The notes beneath the pieces are model-generated. The model did no database searches and had not been told where the DNA came from. It worked only from the letters and a program-made list of their open reading frames with translations. A stretch of DNA of 35,602 bases, taken from NCBI GenBank assembly GCA_938010785.1, contig CALLVC010000100.1, positions 1 to 35,602 of the forward strand, read 5' to 3'. Origin of the DNA: an uncultured Saprospiraceae bacterium (GTDB lineage Bacteria; Bacteroidota; Bacteroidia; Chitinophagales; Saprospiraceae). The translations under genes were made by a program, and so were the position numbers. Positions 25,345 through 32,678 of the stretch are shown here, one piece after another; position 1 is the stretch's first letter, and every line of letters starts with the position of its first letter.

Positions 25345-26292
25345 TTGAATATAGCTATCAGTATAGATATTGGAGGTACTAACACTAAGATTGCCTTGGT
25401 AAACGAGGAAGGACAAATCTTAAGAAAAACTGCTATTTCAACCTGGGAGGGTAATTCTAAAAACGCTTTTTTTGATAATCTCTTTTCAGGAATTAATGAA
25501 TTGGTTTCACCAGAAATATTTCATCAAATAATTGGCATTGGGATAGATGCTCCAAGTTGTGTACCTAAAGAAGGCATTATAAAAGGTGCTTCTAATCTTC
25601 CATTAAAGGGAGAAGTTCCAATCGTTGATATCTTAGGAATAAAGTATAAAAAACCAGTATTCCTATGTAATGATGCGAATGCAGCTGCACTTGGTGAAGG
25701 GGAATTTGGAAATGCACAAGGATTAAAAAATTTTCTGGTGGTCACTTTAGGTACGGGTTTAGGAGCGGGAATCATTGTCGATGGTAAAGTAATGACCGGT
25801 TATAGTGGCTTGTCAGGAGAAATGGGGCATATCACTGCCGTCAAGAATGGCCGCCAATGTGGTTGCGGGAGAAAAGGCTGCTTAGAAACTTATATTTCTG
25901 CCACTGGCATAAAACGTAATTTTTTAGCAGAATTAGCAGATAGTCAAGTAAAAAGTAAATTAGAAAACTTACCTTTAAGCGAAATAACTACCCAAAAAAT
26001 TGCTAAAGCTGCCGAAGAAGGAGATATCCCCTCTTTAAAATCTTTTGAAATCGGTGGAAAAATATTAGGTGAAAATTTAGCCAATTATGTGCATCTTTTC
26101 GAACCAGAAGCTATCATTTTAGCAGGTGGTCTGGCAACGGTCGGAGAAATTTTATTTACCCCTACAATTAATGCTCTTTTTGAAAATTTATTACCCAATT
26201 ATATAGACACTATTCAAGTTTTGCCTTCTGCTTTAGGTGCCAACGAAGCGGCCCTCTTAGGAGCGAGTACACTTGTATTTAATAAAAAATAA
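25345..26292 (+). CDS. ROK-family sugar kinase, TTG start
   Basis: This 315-residue ROK kinase phosphorylates a hexose or N-acetylhexosamine with ATP. It has phosphate loop DIGGTNTK (8-15), catalytic Asp110 in LCNDANAAALGE, zinc-site His162 (GEMGHI) and the cysteines of CGCGRKGCLE (Cys172, Cys174, Cys179), the ROK zinc signature. The start is the TTG at 25345: the frame is closed by a stop at 25330 and no ATG is available. It overlaps neither neighbour but lies only 2 bp before the NagB/PIG-L gene, so the pair is one operon. That context points to N-acetylglucosamine or glucosamine as substrate; plain glucokinase activity cannot be excluded. Confidence 0.92.
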   Translation: MNIAISIDIGGTNTKIALVNEEGQILRKTAISTWEGNSKNAFFDNLFSGINELVSPEIFHQIIGIGIDAPSCVPKEGIIKGASNLPLKGEVPIVDILGIKYKKPVFLCNDANAAALGEGEFGNAQGLKNFLVVTLGTGLGAGIIVDGKVMTGYSGLSGEMGHITAVKNGRQCGCGRKGCLETYISATGIKRNFLAELADSQVKSKLENLPLSEITTQKIAKAAEEGDIPSLKSFEIGGKILGENLANYVHLFEPEAIILAGGLATVGEILFTPTINALFENLLPNYIDTIQVLPSALGANEAALLGASTLVFNKK

Positions 26293-26294
26293 AT

Positions 26295-28238
26295 ATGCCA
26301 ATAACCGTAAATAACTCAAAAAGTAAGGTCTTAAAATATCAATTCAAATCCTTCGAGAAATTACCAACTCGAATCTGGAAAAATGCAAATGAGGCATCGA
26401 TTCACGTTGCAAGGTCAATTGCCTTAGCCATTAGGCAAAAGCAACAAGAAGGGGAGCCAATTGTTTTAGGCTTAGCGACTGGTTCAACCCCAATCCGTGT
26501 ATATGATGAACTAGTCAGACAACACAAAGAAGAGGGGCTTAGCTTTCAAAATGTTATATCTTTTAACTTAGATGAATATTATCCGATGTTGCCTGATGCA
26601 GAGCAAAGTTATTGGCATTTTATGCATGAATATCTATTTGACCATGTAGATATTAAGCCAGAAAATATCCACATCCCAGATGGGACAGTTCCCATGGATG
26701 AAATCGGAGCATATTGTGAAAATTATGAAAAAAAGATTGACGCCTACGGTGGAATTGACATTCAACTTTTAGGAATTGGCCGAACTGGGCACATAGGATT
26801 TAACGAGCCAGGTTCTTGGGAAAACGCTCTTACTAGATTAGTTAAATTGGATGCTTTAACGAGACAAGATGCCATTAAAGATTTTGTACTAGAAGAAAAT
26901 GTACCCTATCGGGCCATCACCATGGGAATTGCCTCTATTGCCAAAGCTAGAAAGGTATATTTAATGGCATGGGGTGCACATAAAGCACCCATTGTACAAA
27001 AAGCAGTCGAAGGACCAATTAGTGAAAATATTCCTGCGACTTTTCTTCAAAAACATCCAAATATTTCCACTATTTTAGATACCGAAGCAGCAGGGGAATT
27101 AACACGAGTAAAAACTCCTTGGTTGGTTGGTTTATGCAATTGGAATAAAGATTTGATTACCAAAGCAGTTACTTGGTTATCCATCAATACCAACAAACCA
27201 ATATTAAAGCTAACAGATGAAGATTACAATGAAAATGGTTTGAGTGATTTGGTCGTAGAATATCAATCTGCTTATAAGCTAAATATTGAAATTTTTAATC
27301 GACTTCAACATACTATTACAGGTTGGCCTGGAGGTAAACCGAATTCAGATGATTCTACTCGACCAGAAAGAGCCATACCAGCTAAAAAACGAGTAATTAT
27401 CTTCAGTCCACACCCAGACGATGATGTGATATCGATGGGAGGAACTTTCCTAAGATTAGTCGAACACGGTCATGAAGTACATGTGGCGTACCAAACCTCT
27501 GGGAATATTGCGGTACATGACCATGATGCACTCCGCTATTTAGAATTCTTCAAGGAATTTGGTCAACACAAAAGTTTAGAACAAGAAAAACTAAGTAAAA
27601 ATCTAAATAAGGTAGAGCGATTCCTTAGAAATAAAAAAGCAGGACAATCTGACTCGCCCGAAGTGCGTATGGTAAAAGGCTTAATCCGAAGAGGAGAAGC
27701 AAGAGCAGGGGCTAGATTTTGTGGTTTAGGAGATAAACAAATACATTTTTTAGACATGCCTTTCTACGAAACTGGGAGAGCAAGAAAAAAACCACTGGGC
27801 GATAAAGATATTAAAATTGTAGAAGACTTATTAAGAGAAGTTCGACCTCATCAAGTGTTTGCAGCAGGTGATTTAGCAGACCCACATGGTACGCACCGAG
27901 TTTGTTTGGATGCTATTTTTCAGGCTTTCAGAAATCTAAAAAAGGAAAAATGGATGAAGGATTGTTGGCTTTGGATGTATCGAGGCGCATGGCACGAATG
28001 GGGCATTCATGAGATTGAAATGGCCGTTCCTTTAAGTCCTCAAGAATTATTGAAAAAACGAAGAGCTATCTTTATGCACCAATCCCAAAAAGACAGTGCG
28101 CCTTTCCCTGGTTCAGATGCTAGAGAGTTTTGGCAACGGGCGGAAGATAGAAATATGGCAACTGCTAAAACTTATAACAATTTAGGGTTAGCAGAATATG
28201 AGGCGATGGAGGCTTTTGTTAGATGGACAGATTTATGA
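26295..28238 (+). CDS. nagB: glucosamine-6-phosphate deaminase-like / PIG-L deacetylase fusion
   Basis: This is a 647-residue fusion. Residues 1-295 are NagB-like: GLATGSTP (59-66), Asp93 in NLDEY (equivalent to E. coli Asp72), and GRTGHIGFNEPG with His166 and Glu171 (equivalents of His143 and Glu148). The residue matching catalytic Asp141 is Thr164. Residues 360-620 are a PIG-L/LmbE-type zinc de-N-acetylase: PHPDDD (372-377) and DPHGTH (529-534). Fused proteins of this kind are found in Bacteroidota. Together with the ROK kinase, the chain would be kinase, then N-deacetylation, then deamination to fructose 6-phosphate. That replaces a separate NagA. Which step each half performs is inferred, not shown. 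A terminator follows at 28256-28320. Confidence 0.9.
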   Translation: MPITVNNSKSKVLKYQFKSFEKLPTRIWKNANEASIHVARSIALAIRQKQQEGEPIVLGLATGSTPIRVYDELVRQHKEEGLSFQNVISFNLDEYYPMLPDAEQSYWHFMHEYLFDHVDIKPENIHIPDGTVPMDEIGAYCENYEKKIDAYGGIDIQLLGIGRTGHIGFNEPGSWENALTRLVKLDALTRQDAIKDFVLEENVPYRAITMGIASIAKARKVYLMAWGAHKAPIVQKAVEGPISENIPATFLQKHPNISTILDTEAAGELTRVKTPWLVGLCNWNKDLITKAVTWLSINTNKPILKLTDEDYNENGLSDLVVEYQSAYKLNIEIFNRLQHTITGWPGGKPNSDDSTRPERAIPAKKRVIIFSPHPDDDVISMGGTFLRLVEHGHEVHVAYQTSGNIAVHDHDALRYLEFFKEFGQHKSLEQEKLSKNLNKVERFLRNKKAGQSDSPEVRMVKGLIRRGEARAGARFCGLGDKQIHFLDMPFYETGRARKKPLGDKDIKIVEDLLREVRPHQVFAAGDLADPHGTHRVCLDAIFQAFRNLKKEKWMKDCWLWMYRGAWHEWGIHEIEMAVPLSPQELLKKRRAIFMHQSQKDSAPFPGSDAREFWQRAEDRNMATAKTYNNLGLAEYEAMEAFVRWTDL

Positions 28239-28255
28239 CGCTGATTATGGCAAAT

Positions 28256-28320
28256 ATCCGTGTTCCTTTACTAATCTGTGTTAGAAATATTTTACCACTG
28301 ATAAGTAAAGGAACGCGGAT
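28256..28320. terminator. hairpin between convergent genes
   Basis: Arms 28256-28272 (atccgtgttcctttact) and 28304-28320 pair over 17 bp with one G-T wobble around a 31-nt loop. It lies 17 bp after the NagB/PIG-L gene and before the convergent histidine phosphatase gene. There is no strict T-run. Confidence 0.6.
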
Positions 28321-28381
28321 GTCAATTTTTATTCTTGGAAAAACTTCGTTTTGTTAAAAAGTATTTTCAAAAGTCCTAAAA

Positions 28382-29098
28382 TCACATAGTCGTAATCATC
28401 TCCTCACTCAAATGAGGCAAACTATTAAAAGTCATTAAACTCTGACGACTTCCTGAAAAAAGCACTTCATTAATTGCGGTATTTCGCATCACTAAGTTAA
28501 AACCCATCGTTTTTTCGGGGTTCTCTACGCCAATGATTTTGCCCAACATGGCAGCAATACAACCACCTGATGAAAAAGCAGCGATTATTTTTCCTTTTTC
28601 GTTGCCATTCATGATTTTTTCTAATCCTTTTTCAGCAATGGCTCTAAATCCTGCAAAAGTTTGTGAACCAGGAGGCAAATCAAATCCAAGCGTATTAGTG
28701 GCCCATAAATTTAGGAAAGTGACAACCATTTTCATTTTAGTCTTATGGTTGGGATTAGCTTGCATTTCTGCATACCATTTCTTAAACATCGGGTGGTGTT
28801 TCGCCAAATCAGCTTGAACGGTGCCCATAATATCCATTCCTTCGTATTCCTTCAATTCATCAAATTGGGTAGCTTCTGGAAAAAACAAGCCATTTTTTTC
28901 ATAAACTTCTTTGACTCTCTCATAAGTTTGGATTTGTCGTTTTAAAGGACCAACATAGGCTTTGTCTATTTTTAATCCTTTTTTCACAAAATATTCGCCT
29001 AAAACTATAGATTGTTGATGACCATGGTCGGAAAGGTTGTCGTAGTCCGTAGAAAGGAAAGAAGCTTGGGCATGGCGAATCAGCAATAATTTACTCAA
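28382..29098 (-). CDS. histidine phosphatase family protein lacking the second His
   Basis: This 238-residue protein has the branch's N-terminal signature LIRHAQAS, with the phospho-acceptor His9, and a substrate-binding Arg in PLKRQIQTYE (51-60). The family's second catalytic His, normally in S-H-G-G, is replaced: FSSGG at 175-179 has Ser177. A subset of family members reads SGG at this place, so activity may be kept or lost. Substrate is unknown. A possible minus-strand -7 element TATTTTTG lies at 29142-29149. The gene is convergent with the NagB operon and separated from it by the hairpin at 28256. Confidence 0.85.
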   Translation of the reverse strand: MSKLLLIRHAQASFLSTDYDNLSDHGHQQSIVLGEYFVKKGLKIDKAYVGPLKRQIQTYERVKEVYEKNGLFFPEATQFDELKEYEGMDIMGTVQADLAKHHPMFKKWYAEMQANPNHKTKMKMVVTFLNLWATNTLGFDLPPGSQTFAGFRAIAEKGLEKIMNGNEKGKIIAAFSSGGCIAAMLGKIIGVENPEKTMGFNLVMRNTAINEVLFSGSRQSLMTFNSLPHLSEEMITTM

Positions 29099-29234
29099 TG
29101 GATGAAGGATTTGGTGAAAAAATCAGAATGAATACAAAATGCAAAAATAAGTATTTAATTCAAGTCAAGGATAATGGTTGATTCAAGTATTATTTTTCAC
29201 ATCAAGCAAAGCACAAATAACAATTTAATTTTAA

Positions 29235-29580
29235 AAAAATTCGACATGTTTATCAAAGTAGTTGACATTTACATAGTCCCAACGGGACGACATTTTCTAA
29301 CCTAGGGCGCAAGCCCTAGGGGCATTAATAAAAGCACTACCTAAAGCCCCGAAGTGGGCGACATAATAAGAATCAGTCTGTTTATGTCGCACTTTCAGCG
29401 CTCATAGTCCTAATAAGTTAGTTTATCAATCTTAGGGCTTGCGCCCTAAGTTATTATATTTCGCTCCGTTGGAGCTAGCAATAGGAATACAAATTTGCTC
29501 CTTTACATTTGAACATACTAACCTAAAAGAAGAGATAGTGTCAACTACTTTTATTTTCAGGATAAACTTGTCAAATTTTT
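29235..29580. mobile_element. 346-bp palindromic repeat element with inverted ends
   Basis: The ends 29235-29254 (aaaaattcgacatgtttatc) and 29561-29580 are inverse repeats (18 of 20 match). Next to them 29255-29267 and 29539-29551 pair perfectly (13 bp, aaagtagttgaca). Inside are five further palindromes: gtccc/gggac (29276-29288), an 8-bp stem with loop gcaa (29301-29320), gcgacataa/ttatgtcgc (29358-29366 and 29382-29390), an 8-bp stem with loop ttgc (29431-29450), and gctcc/ggagc (29463-29476). There is no gene. It resembles structured non-coding repeats of Bacteroidota genomes; a MITE or a REP-like array is possible. Confidence 0.65.
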
Positions 29581-29597
29581 GCATTAAAAATAAGGCG

Positions 29598-29779
29598 TGT
29601 ATGAAGTTTTGAAAATACCTATTTTTTGACGCTGAGGGACGCTGACTATTATGACTTTTTTTATGTTTTGCTCTGCTTTTTCAGCCAAATCATAGTTTAA
29701 ACATCACTTTTCGTAAGAAAACATAATAAATCATAACTTCAAATAGCGTCCTTCAGCGTCAAAAAGAAAACTTCGTACA
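29598..29779. mobile_element. 182-bp element with long imperfect inverted ends
   Basis: Outer arms 29598-29610 (tgtatgaagtttt) and 29767-29779 match 12 of 13. Inner arms 29623-29643 and 29745-29765 (tttttgacgctgagggacgc core) match 20 of 21. The middle holds no gene. It begins 18 bp after the preceding element and appears independent. The arms contain two tandem gacgct motifs. Confidence 0.6.
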
Positions 29780-29830
29780 GCACTTATTAAAAATTAGGAA
29801 TAAAGATTGAAAGGAGGAGCTTACATCGTA

Positions 29831-29935
29831 ATGGCAATAACAATTCATTTAAACTCAAATGACTTATTAGCTGTTATTTTGGAGAATGAAGCATTTTTAG
29901 CTTTTCGACTGAATATTGGTCTTAAAAAACCTTGA
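29831..29935 (+). CDS. possible 34-residue small protein (weak)
   Basis: This frame of 34 residues starts MAITIHLNSNDLLAVILENE. It lies 13 bp after a purine-rich aaggagg. It ends inside the -33 box of the rpmE2 promoter. No family is recognised. Its composition (Leu, Ile, Asn) is coding-like, but such short frames often arise by chance. Confidence 0.2.
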   Translation: MAITIHLNSNDLLAVILENEAFLAFRLNIGLKKP

Positions 29936-29962
29936 ATCCTTAAAATAAAACTATTATCTTTG
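29932..29962 (+). promoter_or_regulatory. promoter of rpmE2
   Basis: TTG (29932-29934), 20 bp, then a perfect TAnnTTTG (TATCTTTG, 29955-29962). This is the best consensus match in the window and fits a highly expressed ribosomal gene; the leader is about 35 nt. Confidence 0.8.
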
Positions 29963-30003
29963 CACTCGCTTTTGAAAAAATACTAATAAATAAATCAATA
30001 GTC

Positions 30004-30261
30004 ATGAAAAAAGATATCCATCCTAAAGAATATAGAACCGTTGTGTTCAAAGACTTTTCTGCTGATTACGCATTTTTAGCAAAATCTTGTGCTAATACTA
30101 AAGATACCATTACTTGGGAAGATGGTAATGAATATCCATTAGTGAAGCTAGAAATTTCTGCTGCTTCTCATCCATTCTTTACTGGTAAGATGATGTTCGT
30201 CGATACTGCCGGTAGAATTGATAAGTTTAATAAGAAATTTGCTAAGTTTGCTAAGAAGTAA
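30004..30261 (+). CDS. rpmE2: 50S ribosomal protein bL31, type B
   Basis: This 85-residue protein is ribosomal protein bL31 of the zinc-free type B. It has the family's N-terminal [17 protein letters not shown] and the C-terminal [21 protein letters not shown]. The CxxC zinc motif of type A is absent; a single Cys (residue 29) remains. It acts in the large ribosomal subunit. It is single-gene, with a strong promoter before it and a strong terminator after it. Confidence 0.97.
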   Translation: MKKDIHPKEYRTVVFKDFSADYAFLAKSCANTKDTITWEDGNEYPLVKLEISAASHPFFTGKMMFVDTAGRIDKFNKKFAKFAKK

Positions 30262-30330
30262 ACTATAAACCACGTGTTTTTTAGAAAAACGCCTCAGTTG
30301 AATAAGCTGAGGCGTTTTTCTGTTTATAGT
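30262..30330. terminator. terminator after rpmE2
   Basis: A 15-bp stem joins 30283-30297 (agaaaaacgcctcag) with 30307-30321. It is enclosed by a second 9-bp pairing (actataaac at 30262-30270 with gtttatagt at 30322-30330). The core is GC-rich and followed by T-rich bases. It starts right after the stop codon. Confidence 0.92.
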
Positions 30331-30407
30331 GTAAACTAATTCTCCTTTTTTTTCGTATTTATTATAGCGAAAAAAATTCAATTATTTAGCATTTATACAA
30401 TTCCTTG

Positions 30408-31658
30408 ATGAAGAACATAATTTTATTTGATAACGAAGCTAGAGATCAATTACTGCCCTTAACTTTTACAAGACCTGTTTGTGAATTGAGAGTTGGTATT
30501 TTGACCATTAAAGAAAAGTGGGAAAAGAGTTTGAATGGAAAAGCTTCTTATCTGACTCAAGATTATCTAGCGGAAAAATTTCCTACTAATATTGAGGCCG
30601 AAAATTTTGTAATAGATGGTAGTGTTATTCCTACTCCTGAATTAGCAAGATTGGTCAATCAATTGGATTTGAACGAAGCCTTGATGGACGGTGAAGATTT
30701 TATTGCCGCTAAGGTAACCAAGTCGCAAATTGTTCACCTAATGAATAATGAAGCAATTGATGCTTTAGAAGGTATCGATATCGAAGGAACCCCATTTTTG
30801 AAAATACGACACACTTGGGATTTATTTCGCTACAATAAGACCGCCTTGCAACTAGATTTTGTTGCCTTGACTAAAAATCGACAATCTGCTCCGATTAGTT
30901 CCACTAATACGGTAATTAATAAACACCAGATTTTTTTAGAACCAGGGGCCAAAGTAGAATGTAGTATTTTAAATGCTACGGATGGACCGATTTATATTGG
31001 TAAAGATGCTGAAATAATGGAAGGCTGCCTGATTAGAGGAGGCTTTGCTTTAGGGACTGCTGCTACGCTTAAAATGGGCGCAAAAGTATATGGCCCAACG
31101 ACTATCGGTCCTTATTCTAAATTTGGCGGAGAGATTAAAAATTCAGTCGTCCTCGGCTATTCCAATAAAGCACATGACGGTTATTTAGGCAATTCTGTGA
31201 TTGGAGAATGGTGTAATTTGGGCGCAAATACCAATAACTCCAATATGAAGAATAATTATTCTCAAGTGAAAGTTTGGAATTATATTGAAGAGACTTATAC
31301 TAATTCAGGAGAACAATTTTGTGGATTGGTTATGGGTGACCATACCAAGTGTGGTATCAATACCATGCTTAATACAGGTACGGTCATAGGCGTGTTTGCT
31401 AATGTGTTTGGTGCTGGATTTCCTGCTAAATTTATTCCATCTTTTTCATGGGGTGGGGTAGTAGATTCTACTTCCTACCAATTAGACAAAGCATTACAAG
31501 TAGGAACTAAAGTCTATAAAAGAAGAAATAAACCTTTTGATGCTGTTGAAAAAAATATTATTACAACTATCTTTGAGCTGACAGCAAAGTATAGAACGTG
31601 GGAGGAGCAACAAAAAGAGAGTACAGAGACATCTACTGTTTCTTTTTCGAATACCTAA
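30408..31658 (+). CDS. GlmU-family (putative sugar nucleotidyltransferase) protein
   Basis: This is a 416-residue protein. The N-terminal part (about 1-165) is a degenerate nucleotidyltransferase-like domain beginning KNIILFDNEARDQLLPLTFT, with TRPVCELRVGILTIKEKWEK just after. The glycine-rich loop of true GlmU (LAAGxGTRM) is absent. The C-terminal part (about 175-375) is a left-handed beta-helix of hexapeptide repeats (IGKDAEIMEG, GPTTIGPYSK, NLGANTNNSN). Such proteins are widespread in Bacteroidota, and their reaction is unproven. I prefer the ATG at 30408 over the TTG directly before it (30405). The SpeE-like gene follows after 21 bp, so an operon is likely. Confidence 0.85.
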   Translation: MKNIILFDNEARDQLLPLTFTRPVCELRVGILTIKEKWEKSLNGKASYLTQDYLAEKFPTNIEAENFVIDGSVIPTPELARLVNQLDLNEALMDGEDFIAAKVTKSQIVHLMNNEAIDALEGIDIEGTPFLKIRHTWDLFRYNKTALQLDFVALTKNRQSAPISSTNTVINKHQIFLEPGAKVECSILNATDGPIYIGKDAEIMEGCLIRGGFALGTAATLKMGAKVYGPTTIGPYSKFGGEIKNSVVLGYSNKAHDGYLGNSVIGEWCNLGANTNNSNMKNNYSQVKVWNYIEETYTNSGEQFCGLVMGDHTKCGINTMLNTGTVIGVFANVFGAGFPAKFIPSFSWGGVVDSTSYQLDKALQVGTKVYKRRNKPFDAVEKNIITTIFELTAKYRTWEEQQKESTETSTVSFSNT

Positions 31659-31679
31659 CATCTAATAACCTTCACCATC

Positions 31680-32351
31680 TTGACGATTCCTACTTGGAAA
31701 AAATACTTGAGCTACCTCTTTGAATTTCACATTGAAAGCGCGCCTAGCGAAATAAATCCCCATTTATATGTAAGTCTTAGTCGGGGGCGATATCAGCTCT
31801 CTACGGCTAATGCCATCTATTCTTTTGCCGATTTATACGATAATTTTACGCTTACTTTTCAGCAGATTAAGTTAACTGAAAGCATTCAAGACGTTTTAAT
31901 ATTAGGTTTTGGATTGGGCAGCATTCCTTATATGTTAGAAAAGAAGTTTGGGAAGGACTATCATTATACCGCCGTTGAGATAGATGAGAATGTTTTATAC
32001 TTAGCCAATAAATATACCTTACCTGAATTAACTTCTTCTATTACCATGATGCCGGCGGATGCTTTTGCTTTTGTGCATTATTGTCACGATAAATTTGATT
32101 TAATCTGTATGGATGTTTTTTTAGATGACATCGTACCAGAAAACTTTGAAAGTACGGATTATCTAGAACAACTAGCTAGTTTACTTAACCCCAATGGTAT
32201 CCTTCTATTTAATAAATTGGCCTCAAATAAAAAAGATAAAAAGCAGGCCGCTGCATTTTTTGAAATTTTTAAAAAGGTCTTTCCAAAAGGAGATTATTTA
32301 GATGTAAACGGTAATTGGATGTTGATTAATGATGCCGCTTTTATTCGGTAG
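31680..32351 (+). CDS. SAM-dependent methyltransferase-fold protein, spermidine synthase-like
   Basis: This 223-residue Rossmann protein has the SAM/decarboxylated-SAM loop LGFGLGSIPYML (75-86), the acidic residue Glu100 in YTAVEIDENVLYLA, and CMDVFLDDIVPENF (143-156), which places acidic residues as in spermidine synthases. The Asp/Glu pair needed for polyamine binding is not certain, so it may be a spermidine-synthase-like methyltransferase. The start is TTG (31680): a stop closes the frame at 31656 and no ATG fits. It lies 21 bp after the GlmU-like gene. Confidence 0.8.
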   Translation: MTIPTWKKYLSYLFEFHIESAPSEINPHLYVSLSRGRYQLSTANAIYSFADLYDNFTLTFQQIKLTESIQDVLILGFGLGSIPYMLEKKFGKDYHYTAVEIDENVLYLANKYTLPELTSSITMMPADAFAFVHYCHDKFDLICMDVFLDDIVPENFESTDYLEQLASLLNPNGILLFNKLASNKKDKKQAAAFFEIFKKVFPKGDYLDVNGNWMLINDAAFIR

Positions 32352-32363
32352 CACTTCTGGTAG

Positions 32364-32387
32364 TACTCCCGATAGCTATCGGGAGTA
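32364..32387. repeat. 24-bp perfect palindrome (cccgatagctatcggg family), copy 1
   Basis: It sits 13 bp after the SpeE-like gene and may act as its terminator. An 18-bp copy of the same palindrome recurs at 33871-33888. The sequence is a dispersed intergenic palindrome that I associate with Bacteroidota genomes; function unknown. Confidence 0.8.
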
Positions 32388-32437
32388 TGCTGTCCCGTTC
32401 CAAAGTCTTTAGACTTTGACAAAAGCCTAAAAGGCGC

Positions 32438-32656
32438 TAATTAATCTAAGTTGCGGAAAACTGGTAGCACAGCGCTTTAGCCTGTCCTGTTCAGCGACCT
32501 TTAGGTCGGTGTTATCTAATATATTTTAGTCAAATAATATTTTTAGTAAAATCAAGGTCTAAAGACCTTGTAACGGGACAGGATAAACCTGCCCGCTGCG
32601 CAGTCGGGCGGGTCCTGTACTACCAGTTTTTACTTCTCCGCAACTTGGATTAATTA
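32438..32656. mobile_element. 219-bp MITE-like element with 20-bp inverted ends
   Basis: Ends 32438-32457 (taattaatctaagttgcgga) and 32637-32656 are inverse repeats (19 of 20). Just inside, aactggta (32459-32466 region) pairs with taccagtt (32621-32628). Inside are small palindromes: cgacc/ggtcg near 32500, caaggtct/agaccttg at 32553-32570, and the dispersed core copy C at 32586-32613. No gene is seen. The size and ends fit a non-autonomous element. Confidence 0.65.
32586..32613. repeat. dispersed palindromic repeat, copy C (inverse)
   Basis: This core, beginning aacctgcccgctgcgcag, is the reverse complement of the core of copies A and B with few changes. It lies inside the MITE-like element 32438-32656, without the AT heptamer flanks. 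Confidence 0.6.
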
Positions 32657-32678
32657 AACAAACTAATGAGTCCCAACC

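Larger units (their letters stand above)
29099..30003. other. 905-bp gene-free stretch with two repeat-bounded elements
   Basis: The stretch holds element 29235-29580, element 29598-29779, a weak small frame at 29831-29935 and the rpmE2 promoter at 29932-29962. No gene of ordinary size is visible. The right end has a good purine-rich run (aaggagg at 29811-29817) whose purpose is unclear. Confidence 0.7.
32352..32678. other. 327-bp gene-free, repeat-filled stretch
   Basis: Here lie a 24-bp perfect palindrome at 32364-32387 (core cccgatagctatcggg), a 18-bp palindrome at 32401-32418 (caaagtct tt agactttg), and the 219-bp element 32438-32656, which carries dispersed repeat copy C. No coding region is seen. 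Confidence 0.75.

Noticed and set aside
14513-32351. A polyamine system made of the agmatinase-like, PaiA-like and SpeE-like genes.
   Set aside because: The three genes are in different transcription units spread over 18 kb, each has other possible substrates, and no further polyamine gene joins them.
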